A stretch of DNA of 32,004 bases from Flavobacterium sp. NKUCC04_CG. Lineage in GTDB: Bacteria > Bacteroidota > Bacteroidia > Flavobacteriales > Flavobacteriaceae. Made by a program: the position numbers and the translations under genes. This document shows positions 6,743-14,543 of the stretch, piece by piece. The notes under the pieces are model-generated. The model saw only the letters and a list, made by a program, of their open reading frames with translations, did not search any database and had not been told where the DNA came from. Each line of letters starts with the position of its first letter. Position 1 is the first letter of the stretch. Location of the stretch: the NCBI RefSeq assembly GCF_019345525.1, contig NZ_JAHKRA010000026.1, forward strand, positions 1 through 32,004. Direction: 5' to 3'.

Positions 6743-8062
6743 TTAAAACAATCTATTTTGAAGTGATCTCAATACCTCAATCTTATTATTTGTATCCACA
6801 AGCAAAGAGATATTGTGATTACTACCCCCATAAGAAATCATTCGAACGGGAATATGTTTTATCGCTTCAACTACACGAGTAATATGCCCGTGCGTTTCCG
6901 AACCAAAATCGCCAACGATACAAACTATCGTTTGGTCATCATCAACCTCAACATCACCAAAAACAGTCAACTCAGCAATAATCTCTTCTAAGAATTTCCG
7001 ATTATCTATAGTGATAGAAACAGCGACTTCCGAAGTTGTAATCATATCAATTGGTATTTTGTAACGTTCGAAAACCTCGAATACCCTTCTCAGAAAACCA
7101 TAGGCCATAAGCATTCTACTGGAGTGTATACGAATTGCCGTAATCCCATCTTTTGCCGCAACAGCAATAATTTTTCCTTTATTTTTATTTTCATCACTTA
7201 TTAAAGTTCCCTTCGCCTCGGGTAACAAACTGTCCAGCAATCGTACTGGAACCTTATAACGCTGCGCAGGAAAAACACTTTGTGGATGTAAAATTTTAGC
7301 CCCAAAATAGGCTAATTCTGCAGCCTCATCAAAACTTAAATTTTCAATCGGTCTTGTATTCTTAACAAACCTCGGATCGTTATTGTGAAAACCATCTATG
7401 TCGGTCCAAATTTGTACTTCTTCCGCATGAAGCACTCCTCCGATTAGTGACGCGGTGTAGTCCGATCCGCCGCGACGTAAATTATCAATCTCTCCAAAAG
7501 AATTTCTACAGATAAAACCCTGAGTTATAAATATTTTTGCAAAGGGATGATTATCTAGTAGATTGACTAAATCATGTTGGATACGATCCATGCTTGGCTC
7601 GTGTTCTACATCGACTCTCATAAAGCTTAAAGCGGGTAAAAGAACAGAGTGTACACCGATTTCCTTTAAATGAAAATGAAATAAGGCCGTCGAAATCAAC
7701 TCGCCTTGTGCTAAAACTATTCGCTCCTCAACTTCAGTAAACAAATCGTGCGCAAGTCCTTTTAGCAAATCAAAATGATGTGTTATTAAGGCCTGTCCAT
7801 GAGCTAATCCCCCTTCCGTATCAAACAATTCCTCGATAAACCCCATATAGAAATCTTGTAATTCCGCTAGCTGCTTTATAGCCTTATCCTTTTCTCCTTT
7901 GCTAAAAGCTTCACTAATTGACACTAGAGCATTAGTTGTACCCGCCACCGCAGACAGTACAACAATATGCTTATCCGCAGTTTGCGTTTCGATTAATTTC
8001 AACAAATTTCTCATTCGCTCTGGATTGCCCACTGAGGTACCTCCGAATTTTAATACTTTCAT
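6743..8062 (-). CDS. lysC: Aspartate kinase (lysine branch)
   Basis: A 439-residue monofunctional aspartate kinase, catalysing ATP-dependent phosphorylation of aspartate, the committed step to lysine, DAP, threonine and methionine. The N-terminal KFGGTSVG motif binds ATP and aspartate, and GGSDYTASLIG and FGAKILHP are conserved. Two ACT domains follow (about residues 300-370 and 375-439), the usual site of feedback by amino acids. I start at the ATG at 8062 (MKVLKFGGTSVG), the family's usual beginning; an in-frame ATG at 8077 would add five residues. It is co-transcribed with lysA. The leader upstream contains a Lys-rich short ORF and a terminator. Confidence 0.94.
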   Translation of the reverse strand: MKVLKFGGTSVGNPERMRNLLKLIETQTADKHIVVLSAVAGTTNALVSISEAFSKGEKDKAIKQLAELQDFYMGFIEELFDTEGGLAHGQALITHHFDLLKGLAHDLFTEVEERIVLAQGELISTALFHFHLKEIGVHSVLLPALSFMRVDVEHEPSMDRIQHDLVNLLDNHPFAKIFITQGFICRNSFGEIDNLRRGGSDYTASLIGGVLHAEEVQIWTDIDGFHNNDPRFVKNTRPIENLSFDEAAELAYFGAKILHPQSVFPAQRYKVPVRLLDSLLPEAKGTLISDENKNKGKIIAVAAKDGITAIRIHSSRMLMAYGFLRRVFEVFERYKIPIDMITTSEVAVSITIDNRKFLEEIIAELTVFGDVEVDDDQTIVCIVGDFGSETHGHITRVVEAIKHIPVRMISYGGSNHNISLLVDTNNKIEVLRSLQNRLF

Positions 8063-8085
8063 AACACTATCAATCATTTTAAAAT

Positions 8086-8118
8086 AAAAAAAAGGCTTGT
8101 CGCGATGACAAGCCTTTT
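8086..8118 (-). terminator. Terminator inside the lysC leader (candidate attenuator)
   Basis: AAAAGGCTTGTC (8107-8118, minus strand) pairs perfectly with GACAAGCCTTTT (8090-8101) over 12 bp with a 5-nt loop, followed by eight T residues. It lies between the lysC promoter and the lysC start codon, 24-56 nt from the start, where a constitutive terminator would silence the gene. Conditional termination is therefore likely. No other gene in the window would need it. Confidence 0.85.
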
Positions 8119-8153
8119 ATATATGTGTTGGATTCAACAAATAGGAAAGCTGC

Positions 8154-8210
8154 TCACGACGTACGACGTAAGTATTGCTTCTTTCCCTTTTTTATAATCC
8201 AATTTTTCAT
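8154..8210 (-). CDS. Putative lysine-rich leader peptide of lysC-lysA (18 aa)
   Basis: ATG at 8210 to TGA at 8154-8156 encodes MKNWIIKKGKKQYLRRTS, with five Lys in 18 residues, four of them clustered at codons 7-8 and 10-11 (AAA AAG GGA AAG AAG). It starts about 20 nt after the predicted -7 box. A hairpin (arms 8181-8186/8144-8149 and 8167-8172/8153-8158) begins within these Lys codons, and the terminator at 8086-8118 follows. This matches the architecture of ribosome-mediated attenuation as known for trp, his and thr operons. The assignment to lysine control is an inference from codon content and the downstream genes. Confidence 0.6.
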   Translation of the reverse strand: MKNWIIKKGKKQYLRRTS

Positions 8211-8231
8211 TTACTCTGTTTTTATTACAAG

Positions 8232-8264
8232 CAAATATATTTAAAAATCCGACTTCTACACCAA
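8232..8264 (-). promoter_or_regulatory. lysC-lysA promoter
   Basis: Minus-strand -7 box TATATTTG (8232-8239) with TTGG (8261-8264) 21 nt upstream. The start site would be near 8225, about 15 nt before the leader-peptide ATG and about 160 nt before lysC. Confidence 0.55.
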
Positions 8265-8551
8265 TCAAACTAAAAAACATTAAAAAAACAATTTGCCATT
8301 CCACTCAGTATCGTATGCCTAGTATAAAATTTTATCGCAAATTCTAAAGTAGAAAGAAAACTCAATTTAACAACTCGTTTAGAAATCTCTATTTCCACCT
8401 TTCCTATCCGAAATTACTTGATGTGATAAAAAGTCTCGCTTACAAAAGCACAGCATATTTCCATTTAAAACGAAAAACAAAGAAAAACAAACAAATCAAA
8501 TTACTGAATAACAACTACTTAAAATAAAAATCTATTAATTAAAAAAAAGAG
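8265..8551. other. Intergenic stretch between divergent operons
   Basis: About 290 bases of AT-rich DNA between the divergent lysC and DUF4198-operon promoters. I see no ORF with coding character, no strong hairpin and no repeat here. Confidence 0.6.
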
Positions 8552-8583
8552 TTTGTGCTGTACTATTTTATAACATACATTTG
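8552..8583 (+). promoter_or_regulatory. Promoter of the DUF4198-PepSY operon
   Basis: TTTG (8552-8555), 20 nt, TACATTTG (8576-8583), a full match to the Bacteroidota consensus. The start site would be near 8590, giving a 5' UTR of about 75 nt. TTAGACTTAA at 8591-8600 resembles an imperfect version of the TTAG/CTAA sites at feoAB. Confidence 0.7.
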
Positions 8584-8663
8584 TTCTTATTTAGACTTAA
8601 TAATTATAGTGATTGATTACTTAAATAAATGCATCTTAAAAAAACCTATTTTAAATTTTAATT

Positions 8664-9398
8664 ATGAAAAAAATACTGATTTTACTTCTTCTATTATCCC
8701 CATTCACCGAGGCCTTTTCCCACTATCTATGGATTGAAACTCCAGCTCAAACAGCTCAAAATAAACAGCAAATCATAAAAGTAAAATATGGGGAATTTGC
8801 ATATAATGAAATCGAAGAGGCATCCAATGCGGCTTTTTTAAAGGTAAAGGATTTCGAATTGTGGTTGATCGACCCTGATGGCGAGAAAAAAGAATTAAAA
8901 ACGATTGCCAATGGCGACCATTATGAAGCAGTGTATACACCCAAAAAAGCAGGTACTTATATCGTTTATTTAGACAATAAAAAAATGGAAATAGTCGATA
9001 GTACTCAATACAATTTTGGCATTTATAAACCACAATATCATGCTAAGGCAAAAATCAATGTTGGAAAAAGTAATAAAAGCGACCACCACACCAATCACGA
9101 CGGTCTAGAAATTATAGAAACGGCTTCCGTAAACCAACAAATAACACTTCAGGTACGTTTTAAAAACCTCCCACTAACTAAGAGTAAAGTGATGGTGTTT
9201 TTTAAAGACGGTTGGAGCAAAGAACAAGAAACCGACGAAAAAGGAGAAATCACGCTTACTTTACCTTGGCAAACATCTTATGCCGTTGAAGTGATCCATA
9301 TCGACAAAACACCGGGAACGTTTAATCAATTACCCTACGAGTTTATCTGGAATTGCGCCACTTATTTTATTAATCACCAGGCCGACGCTAGAATCTAG
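8664..9398 (+). CDS. DUF4198 domain-containing exported protein
   Basis: A 244-residue secreted protein. Residues 1-19 form a signal peptide (MKKILILLLLLSPFTEAFS), and the mature protein begins HYLWIET, close to the (A)H-x-L-W start typical of DUF4198, a beta-rich family found with metal-uptake genes. The middle has a beta-sandwich pattern (WLIDPDGEKKELKTI, GTYIVYLDNKKMEI) and a His-rich loop, SDHHTNHDG (about residues 139-147). The C-terminal FPGT-type region is replaced by GTFNQLPYEFIWNCATYF. It is first in an operon with two small membrane proteins and a PepSY protein. An envelope role in iron or other metal handling is inferred from context, not proven. Confidence 0.8.
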   Translation: MKKILILLLLLSPFTEAFSHYLWIETPAQTAQNKQQIIKVKYGEFAYNEIEEASNAAFLKVKDFELWLIDPDGEKKELKTIANGDHYEAVYTPKKAGTYIVYLDNKKMEIVDSTQYNFGIYKPQYHAKAKINVGKSNKSDHHTNHDGLEIIETASVNQQITLQVRFKNLPLTKSKVMVFFKDGWSKEQETDEKGEITLTLPWQTSYAVEVIHIDKTPGTFNQLPYEFIWNCATYFINHQADARI

Positions 9399-9430
9399 CA
9401 TTTGATAATCCAAAAAATCTTTATACGATT

Positions 9431-9766
9431 ATGTACACCATCGCTGCCTTATGTTGCTTTTTAGGCTTCTACAGTTTATTTAATACGTCCAAAAAAGCCA
9501 CATTAAGCCACAACTACTCCATACAGATTTGGTTACAACACCACATCCGGCTCGCCCGTCTTATAGGGCTAGCTCTGATTATTGTAAGCCTATTCATCTT
9601 TATTTCCTTAGACGGTATTGAAGCGGGTACTTTTGGTTTTTTAGTCTTGTTGATGGCTATAGCGAGCGCCGTAGTTATTTTGAGCCCACTTAAACTCCTA
9701 AAATGGATACACCTCCTTTTTATAGTCGCTTTCTTACTAGTCTCCGAATTTTTAATTTTTAACTGA
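9431..9766 (+). CDS. Small integral membrane protein, DUF3325-like
   Basis: A 111-residue protein with about four hydrophobic segments (residues 1-17, 42-60, 65-84, 88-109) and a short polar loop carrying HHIRLARL. Size, topology and position beside a PepSY protein and a second small membrane protein fit DUF3325, a family known from siderophore-uptake operons of proteobacteria. The function is unknown; support for inner-membrane iron-siderophore handling has been suggested for such modules. Its stop codon overlaps the next start (TGATG at 9764-9768), so translation is probably coupled. The family assignment rests on size, topology and context. Confidence 0.7.
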   Translation: MYTIAALCCFLGFYSLFNTSKKATLSHNYSIQIWLQHHIRLARLIGLALIIVSLFIFISLDGIEAGTFGFLVLLMAIASAVVILSPLKLLKWIHLLFIVAFLLVSEFLIFN

Positions 9767-10050
9767 TGCCTGCAAATACAAAATATTTATCCAGCCCGTT
9801 TCAAAAATTTTTAAAGCTAACAGCAGGCCTTATCGGCGGTTATTTAGTGACTACATCCTTACACTTATTCCTGGGTTTATGGTTAGCTCCTCAAAGCTTT
9901 CTCGTAACCATGGCTTTTAGTAGTTTTATTATATGGGCAAGCCTTTTTGTAGTGGCTTTTTTAGCAAAGAACGGATGGAAAATCTGGGGTGTTTACCTGC
10001 TAATCAGCCTAGTGTTTTTCAGTCCATTTGCCTACCAACTATTATTTTAA
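9766..10050 (+). CDS. Small integral membrane protein, DUF3649-like
   Basis: A 94-residue protein with three membrane segments (about residues 17-35, 43-66 and 72-92). The first carries GLIGGYLVTTSLHLFL, close to the GGY motif at the start of DUF3649 proteins, and the second is followed by a short basic loop (KNGWKIWG). DUF3649 proteins accompany DUF3325 and PepSY proteins in iron-uptake operons of proteobacteria. The start codon overlaps the preceding stop by one base, and the PepSY gene follows after 16 nt. The exact function is not known. Confidence 0.7.
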   Translation: MPANTKYLSSPFQKFLKLTAGLIGGYLVTTSLHLFLGLWLAPQSFLVTMAFSSFIIWASLFVVAFLAKNGWKIWGVYLLISLVFFSPFAYQLLF

Positions 10051-10066
10051 TCCTTACTAAACATCG

Positions 10067-11659
10067 ATGAACAATAGAAATTACAATATTTTCTTCCATA
10101 CCCATACAATCAGTGGTATTTTTATTAGTGCTTTGCTCTATGTGATTTTTTTCGCAGGATCTTTTTCTTTTTTCAAAAGTGAAATAAACAATTGGGAAGC
10201 AAATACTTTAGAAGTAAAAAATGCGGTTACCGACATTCGGTTTCAATCTATTCTAGATTCTTTGGATCAAGAGCAAAGCTTATATTCACGCGATATCACC
10301 TTTTATCTACCAGAGAAAAACAATAAAATAGGCATCCAATTCGGAGCTAAAAAAGACAGTGTCGTTGCACCGTTGGCAGAAAAAACCAAAAAAAGAAAGG
10401 GTAAACGAGGTCGCGACAGTACTTTTTTTATATTAGACAACCAAACGAATCAAACCTCAACCTATATAGACTCTTATTCTTTGGGAGAATTTCTATATCG
10501 TTTGCATTTCTTTGCCCAAATTCCTTACCCTTACGGTTATCACTTAGCCGGATTTGTTGCTTTTATCTTCTTATTTGCCATAATTACAGGTGTTTTATTA
10601 CATTGGAATAAGATAGTCTCTAACTTTTACATATTTCGTCCGTGGTCCAAATTGAAAACCCTATGGACAGATGCACATACCGCTTTGGGAATCATTGGAT
10701 TACCTTACCAGTTTATCTTTGCAGTTACCGGCGCTTATTATATGATTAATATTGTATTTACGGCACCTGTTACAGAATTTCTATATAACGGAAACCGCGA
10801 TGCGCTTTATGCCGATATGGGATATTCCGATGCTAAGACCCTTCCACTTGAAAACAAACCACTCGCAAAACCATTTGATTTAACACCTTTTTTAAATCAG
10901 ACACAACAGAGGTGGAACAACTCAAAAATCACTCGTGTAACACTTCAAAATTACGGCGATCAAAGCATGACCGTTAGCCTTGAAGGCCAAGTACACAACT
11001 CGACGAAACTAACCGGAAACGGCAAAATTGTCTTTGATGTTAAAACCGCAGCTGTAATCGAAGAGAAGCAACCGATGGATGATGCATCTTATAGCGAAAT
11101 CGTCAAGAGTTTGCTATACAAATTACACTTTGGAAACTATGGCGGATATGCCTTAAAAATACTTTACTTTTTAGTGGGTATAGCCAGTTGTTTCGTCATT
11201 ATTTCAGGCGTTATGATTTGGTTGATTGCCAGAGACCGCAAAAACATCCCGCTTAAAAAACGTCTATTTAACGAATGGTTGGTTCATATTTACTTAGCAG
11301 TATGTTTAAGTATGTATCCGATGACTGCACTGATTTTTGTTGCTGTAAAGCTTATTCATCCGGCAGGTCAAAGTTTTATTTATCATTTTTACTTTTGGGG
11401 TTGGTTGTTGTTTTCGCTGTATTTCATTATACGAAAAAACAATTTTATCACTACTAGAGACACCTTATTACTTGGTAGTATTTTTGGCTTTTGCATTCCA
11501 ACAACCAATGGTATTATGACTTCAAACTGGTTTTGGATTAGTTATGCAAAAGGATACGACGATTTATTATTTGTCGATTTATTCTGGTTACTTCTATCTA
11601 CTACAACCTTTATAAGTTGGTTATTAATGATGCGAAAACACAGAAAAAAAATTAAGTAA
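10067..11659 (+). CDS. PepSY-associated transmembrane protein (iron-uptake type)
   Basis: A 530-residue inner-membrane protein. The N-terminus has the family signature FHTHTISG (His11, His13) leading into the first membrane helix. A periplasmic region of about 130 residues follows, with a basic insert KKRKGKRGRD near residue 110. Then come a helix pair with LHFFAQIPYPYGYHLAGF, a second periplasmic PepSY-like domain (about residues 230-355), KLHFGNYGGYALKI, and at least four C-terminal helices. Conserved His residues in the helices suggest haem or metal binding, and relatives such as FsrB-type proteins reduce ferric siderophores at the inner membrane. It is the last gene of the operon and has its own terminator. 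The role in iron-siderophore reduction is inferred. Confidence 0.88.
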   Translation: MNNRNYNIFFHTHTISGIFISALLYVIFFAGSFSFFKSEINNWEANTLEVKNAVTDIRFQSILDSLDQEQSLYSRDITFYLPEKNNKIGIQFGAKKDSVVAPLAEKTKKRKGKRGRDSTFFILDNQTNQTSTYIDSYSLGEFLYRLHFFAQIPYPYGYHLAGFVAFIFLFAIITGVLLHWNKIVSNFYIFRPWSKLKTLWTDAHTALGIIGLPYQFIFAVTGAYYMINIVFTAPVTEFLYNGNRDALYADMGYSDAKTLPLENKPLAKPFDLTPFLNQTQQRWNNSKITRVTLQNYGDQSMTVSLEGQVHNSTKLTGNGKIVFDVKTAAVIEEKQPMDDASYSEIVKSLLYKLHFGNYGGYALKILYFLVGIASCFVIISGVMIWLIARDRKNIPLKKRLFNEWLVHIYLAVCLSMYPMTALIFVAVKLIHPAGQSFIYHFYFWGWLLFSLYFIIRKNNFITTRDTLLLGSIFGFCIPTTNGIMTSNWFWISYAKGYDDLLFVDLFWLLLSTTTFISWLLMMRKHRKKIK

Positions 11660-11663
11660 ATAC

Positions 11664-11697
11664 AAAAAAGCGGAACTACTAGTAATTCCGCTTTTTT
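11664..11697. terminator. Bidirectional terminator
   Basis: AAAAAAGCGGAA (11664-11675) pairs with TTCCGCTTTTTT (11686-11697). It lies between the convergent PepSY and hydroxyacyl-CoA dehydrogenase genes and has U runs in both directions. Confidence 0.85.
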
Positions 11698-11747
11698 AAA
11701 ACTTGGATTGTAAACTATTTGTCATCTTTCTTTTGTGTCTACAATAC

Positions 11748-12647
11748 TTATTTTTTATAGAAATCGGGTTCTAAGAAAGCCGGGTTAGGATATTTATAAA
11801 ATCCTTGTCCTTCGGCAACACCTAACTTTCCAGTATCAATAAAATGTTCTTTTATGTAGGCAACCACCTTTTCATCCCAAGGTTTTTTTGATTTTTCAGC
11901 TTTCATTTTATGGATATTATAAACGGTATTTAATCCCACGGTGTCAAATATTGCTCCAGGTCCTACAGTAGCCCCAGTACCAATAACCCATGCTTTATCA
12001 ATACTTTCAATATCGGCAACTTCTTTGACAATTAAATCCATTGCCGCACCTAATAAAGGTACCAACAAGGAGTTTAAAAGATATCCTGATTGTTCTTTAT
12101 GCAATTCTAAAGGAATCATACCAATGCTTCTAGCAAAGCCTACGATTTCTTTAAAAACCGCAGCATCAGTTCCATCATGCCCCATAATCTCCGCTGTATT
12201 GTTTTTCCAAATTTCATTGGCAAAATGTAAGGCTAAGAATTTTTTTGGACGTCCTGTAGCAGCAGCAAAAGTACTTGGTAACAAAGTAGATGTATTGGTA
12301 GCAAAAATGGTTTTTGCAGGAGCAACTGCTTTTAATTGTTTATAAAAATCCAATTTAATTTCGGGATTTTCCGGTACCGATTCGATCACTAAATCCACGT
12401 CATCCACTGCATTTTCTAAATCTGTAAAGAAGGTGATGCGGTTATACGCTGCATCTACTTGTTGTTGTGTTGCATTCAAATCTTGTTTATAATTATCCTT
12501 TAGCTTAGTCAATCTTTCCTTGGCAAAAGCAATCGACTTCTGATTGATATCATAAACGTGAACCTCATAACCGTGAAAAGCAATCTGAAAAGCAATCTGT
12601 GACCCCAATACACCGCTACCTGCGGCCAATATCTTTTTAAAAACCAT
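11748..12647 (-). CDS. 3-hydroxyacyl-CoA dehydrogenase family protein (copy 2)
   Basis: A 299-residue paralogue of the protein at 3141-4043, co-linear along its whole length and clearly more than half identical by eye. It keeps GSGVLG (11-16), DLVIESVPE, NTSTL, the same atypical HFANEIWKNNTAE with the catalytic His and Glu 12 residues apart, EQSGYLLNSLL and the C-terminal GQGFYKYPNPAF. It should oxidise or reduce a 3-hydroxyacyl-CoA with NAD(H). Unlike copy 1 it stands alone, flanked by its own terminators and without a regulator gene, so it may be the housekeeping copy. The substrate range is unknown. The 190 bases upstream show no strong promoter match. Confidence 0.9.
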   Translation of the reverse strand: MVFKKILAAGSGVLGSQIAFQIAFHGYEVHVYDINQKSIAFAKERLTKLKDNYKQDLNATQQQVDAAYNRITFFTDLENAVDDVDLVIESVPENPEIKLDFYKQLKAVAPAKTIFATNTSTLLPSTFAAATGRPKKFLALHFANEIWKNNTAEIMGHDGTDAAVFKEIVGFARSIGMIPLELHKEQSGYLLNSLLVPLLGAAMDLIVKEVADIESIDKAWVIGTGATVGPGAIFDTVGLNTVYNIHKMKAEKSKKPWDEKVVAYIKEHFIDTGKLGVAEGQGFYKYPNPAFLEPDFYKK

Positions 12648-12794
12648 ACGTTGTAAAATATTAATTATTAATTCCGAAACAAGGCTACCACTAACTATAT
12701 AGCCATTCTTTCAATATATAAAAATTAAACCCGAAAAACAAATAATTAACTGTTATTTAGCTATTTAGAAACAAAATACCCTAATTCACTAACC

Positions 12795-12822
12795 AAAAAA
12801 GTCTCGCATTTAGCGAGACTTT
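12795..12822 (-). terminator. Terminator of the NlpE-like gene
   Basis: Perfect 10-bp stem AAAGTCTCGC / GCGAGACTTT (12798-12807 and 12813-12822), with a T run on the minus strand. It lies 20 bases beyond the stop codon at 12842. Confidence 0.85.
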
Positions 12823-12841
12823 AAAATAGTTTACTATCAGG

Positions 12842-13303
12842 TTATTTTTTTAATACATAATGCTCCGCCAAAGGACCTTCTATCTTTTTTCCTTCAATAT
12901 CCAATTGGGTAAGCGTATTTTCTCCCGCAAAAAATCGGGTATTTGGTTGTCCATCTTGTGCAGAATTTTTTAAAGTAATCGTATTTACCTTAATCTCCCA
13001 TACACCATTTTCAACAAACTCTTTGTCCCCTTTCTTTTCGGTTAAATACAAGGTGGTAACCTTATAACTGTTATCAGCATTTAGTTCAACGGTCGTTTCT
13101 ATACCTTCACAATCCGCACAAGGTAAAGTCCCTTTATAAATTCCAACGATATCCAGTGCATTTTCTGCATTATGCATATCGACTACTTCCGTATTAGTAG
13201 GAGTCAGCGAATCGACCTCACCGACATTTCCATCCTTTTTTGATGAAGTACAAGAAACCAACATAAAAGTCAAAACAGCCGATACAACAAATAATCTTTT
13301 CAT
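12842..13303 (-). CDS. NlpE-like lipoprotein (copper resistance/envelope sensing)
   Basis: A 153-residue lipoprotein. The ATG at 13303 gives MKRLFVVSAVLTFMLVSC with the lipobox Cys at residue 18; a longer in-frame ATG at 13417 lies inside the predicted promoter and is not used. The mature part is an NlpE N-terminal domain: IVGIYKGTLPCADCEGIET with the CxxC pair Cys62/Cys65, then VELNADNSYKVTTLYL and an ENGVWEI strand, ending GPLAEHYVLKK. In enterobacteria NlpE links copper, redox and surface stress to the envelope response; flavobacterial copies have unknown partners. A -7 box TATTTTTG at 13415-13422 implies a 5' UTR of about 110 nt. Confidence 0.88.
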   Translation of the reverse strand: MKRLFVVSAVLTFMLVSCTSSKKDGNVGEVDSLTPTNTEVVDMHNAENALDIVGIYKGTLPCADCEGIETTVELNADNSYKVTTLYLTEKKGDKEFVENGVWEIKVNTITLKNSAQDGQPNTRFFAGENTLTQLDIEGKKIEGPLAEHYVLKK

Positions 13304-13472
13304 ATATTTTATTTTTAAATTAAACAGACTCATTAGTGATGACTCCTCTTTACTATATCTAAATAACAAACTCCTTTCAGAGCTCGTATTAAAGTAAGTC
13401 TCTTTATAAAACATCAAAAATAGTGCCTAATAAAAACGAGCGACTCTTTCTAAAAATACGTTCTTTAAAAAC

Positions 13473-14297
13473 CTAGGTAATTGCGGCTCTTTCTGCTCTT
13501 CTATCGGTCTCTGAACTGGTTTCGGATTTTCCGTGTTTCCAATACGAGTAGGCTTGCAATTCCGCAGCAGTCCATTGGTGTTCCTTTCTCAAAAGAGTTC
13601 TAATTTCCTTAACCGAAGTAAACTCTGCCGCAACATATGCAAACTTAGAGGCTTCGCTTAAATCCTTAACAATTTGCTCTACCTCAGTAGTCAACATACT
13701 GTTTTCACCCGGTGTAGGATTAATAAGCCATTTTATTTCAACTTGAGATCCGGTTTCGAGTTGCTGTATGTCTTCTACAGTCTCCACTTCTATAAAAGCG
13801 ATTCCACGGGCCGTTTTAGGCAAATCTTCTAAAATAGCACCCAATACCGGAATAGCCGTAGCATCTCCCACAAGCAAATACCAGTCTGCTTTCTCGTATA
13901 AAGTCTGGGGTTCTTTTCTCATAACCACTCCCAATTCTGCCCCAATGGGCGCATGAATTGCCCAAGCCGAAGCTGGTCCTTCATCACCATGTGCTACAAA
14001 ATCTATATAGATTTCATTTTTTTCTAGATTAATCCCCCGATGTGTATAGGTTCTACGTAGAGGGGTTAATTCTGCAGCAACGGGTATCCAGTCCATCTTT
14101 TCTGAATCAAACTCCGGTAAATAAACCTTGTCTAAGCCATCCGGAGCAATAAATATTTTATTGTTAACTCCTATAGTAGTATTTTTATATTCACTAACAA
14201 ATTCGTTTTCCAAGGTAATTCTAATATAATTTGGAGTGAGATATGTTCTGTTTTTTAAGTAAAACACTCTTGCAATTAAGTCTGTCTTTACGGCCAT
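13473..14297 (-). CDS. Siderophore-interacting protein (ferric-siderophore reductase)
   Basis: A 274-residue FAD-dependent reductase of the SIP/ViuB family, releasing iron from ferric siderophores in the cytosol with NAD(P)H. The FAD site is visible as RRTYTHRG and the following FVAHGDEGPASAWA. The NAD(P)H domain has YLLVGDATAIPVLGAIL. The C-terminus carries the family's YSYWKHGKSE motif. I start at the ATG at 14297 (MAVKTDLIARV); the frame stays open upstream only through a TTG. A -7 box TATATTTG (14350-14357) and tandem palindromes at 14312-14336 precede it, suggesting repression, perhaps by iron. It lies apart from the PepSY operon but fits the same pathway. Confidence 0.92.
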   Translation of the reverse strand: MAVKTDLIARVFYLKNRTYLTPNYIRITLENEFVSEYKNTTIGVNNKIFIAPDGLDKVYLPEFDSEKMDWIPVAAELTPLRRTYTHRGINLEKNEIYIDFVAHGDEGPASAWAIHAPIGAELGVVMRKEPQTLYEKADWYLLVGDATAIPVLGAILEDLPKTARGIAFIEVETVEDIQQLETGSQVEIKWLINPTPGENSMLTTEVEQIVKDLSEASKFAYVAAEFTSVKEIRTLLRKEHQWTAAELQAYSYWKHGKSETSSETDRRAERAAIT

Positions 14298-14311
14298 ATA
14301 CTGATATTTCA

Positions 14312-14357
14312 AGAAATTTTCTAACGAGAAATTTCTAATTATTTAAAATCAAATATA
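14312..14357 (-). promoter_or_regulatory. SIP gene promoter with tandem palindromes
   Basis: The -7 box TATATTTG is at 14350-14357; no good -33 is seen. Just downstream of the predicted start lie AGAAATTTCT (14327-14336, a perfect palindrome) and AGAAATTTTCT (14312-14322), with centres about 15 bp apart. This position suits a repressor site in the 5' UTR. Confidence 0.4.
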
Positions 14358-14519
14358 GCTATTTAGAACGATTAAAAATAGCAATTAACAAATATTTAGT
14401 CCACTTTATTGGGCAAGCTACCCAAAATAGCAGGTCAAATCGCTAAAAACAAACAAGTCGTTCCTAAAGTCGTCTCCTATTTTTAGCAGAAAAACCTTCC
14501 AAGCTGCTAGATTAATTCC

Positions 14520-14527
14520 TATTTTTG
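14520..14527 (+). promoter_or_regulatory. -7 box of the udk operon
   Basis: TATTTTTG lies 16 nt before the udk ATG, so the 5' UTR would be about 10 nt or less. No convincing -33 element is seen at the usual spacing. Confidence 0.4.
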
Positions 14528-14543
14528 CAAAAACAAATCGACG

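Noticed and set aside
8086..8230. Lysine (L-box) riboswitch
   Set aside because: The leader is only about 160 nt and shows none of the L-box stem and loop-E motifs that I can recognise. The Lys-rich short ORF fits attenuation better.
13304..13417. N-terminal extension of the NlpE-like protein
   Set aside because: The longer frame begins inside a TATTTTTG -7 box and places the lipoprotein signal at residue 39. The ATG at 13303 fits the family.
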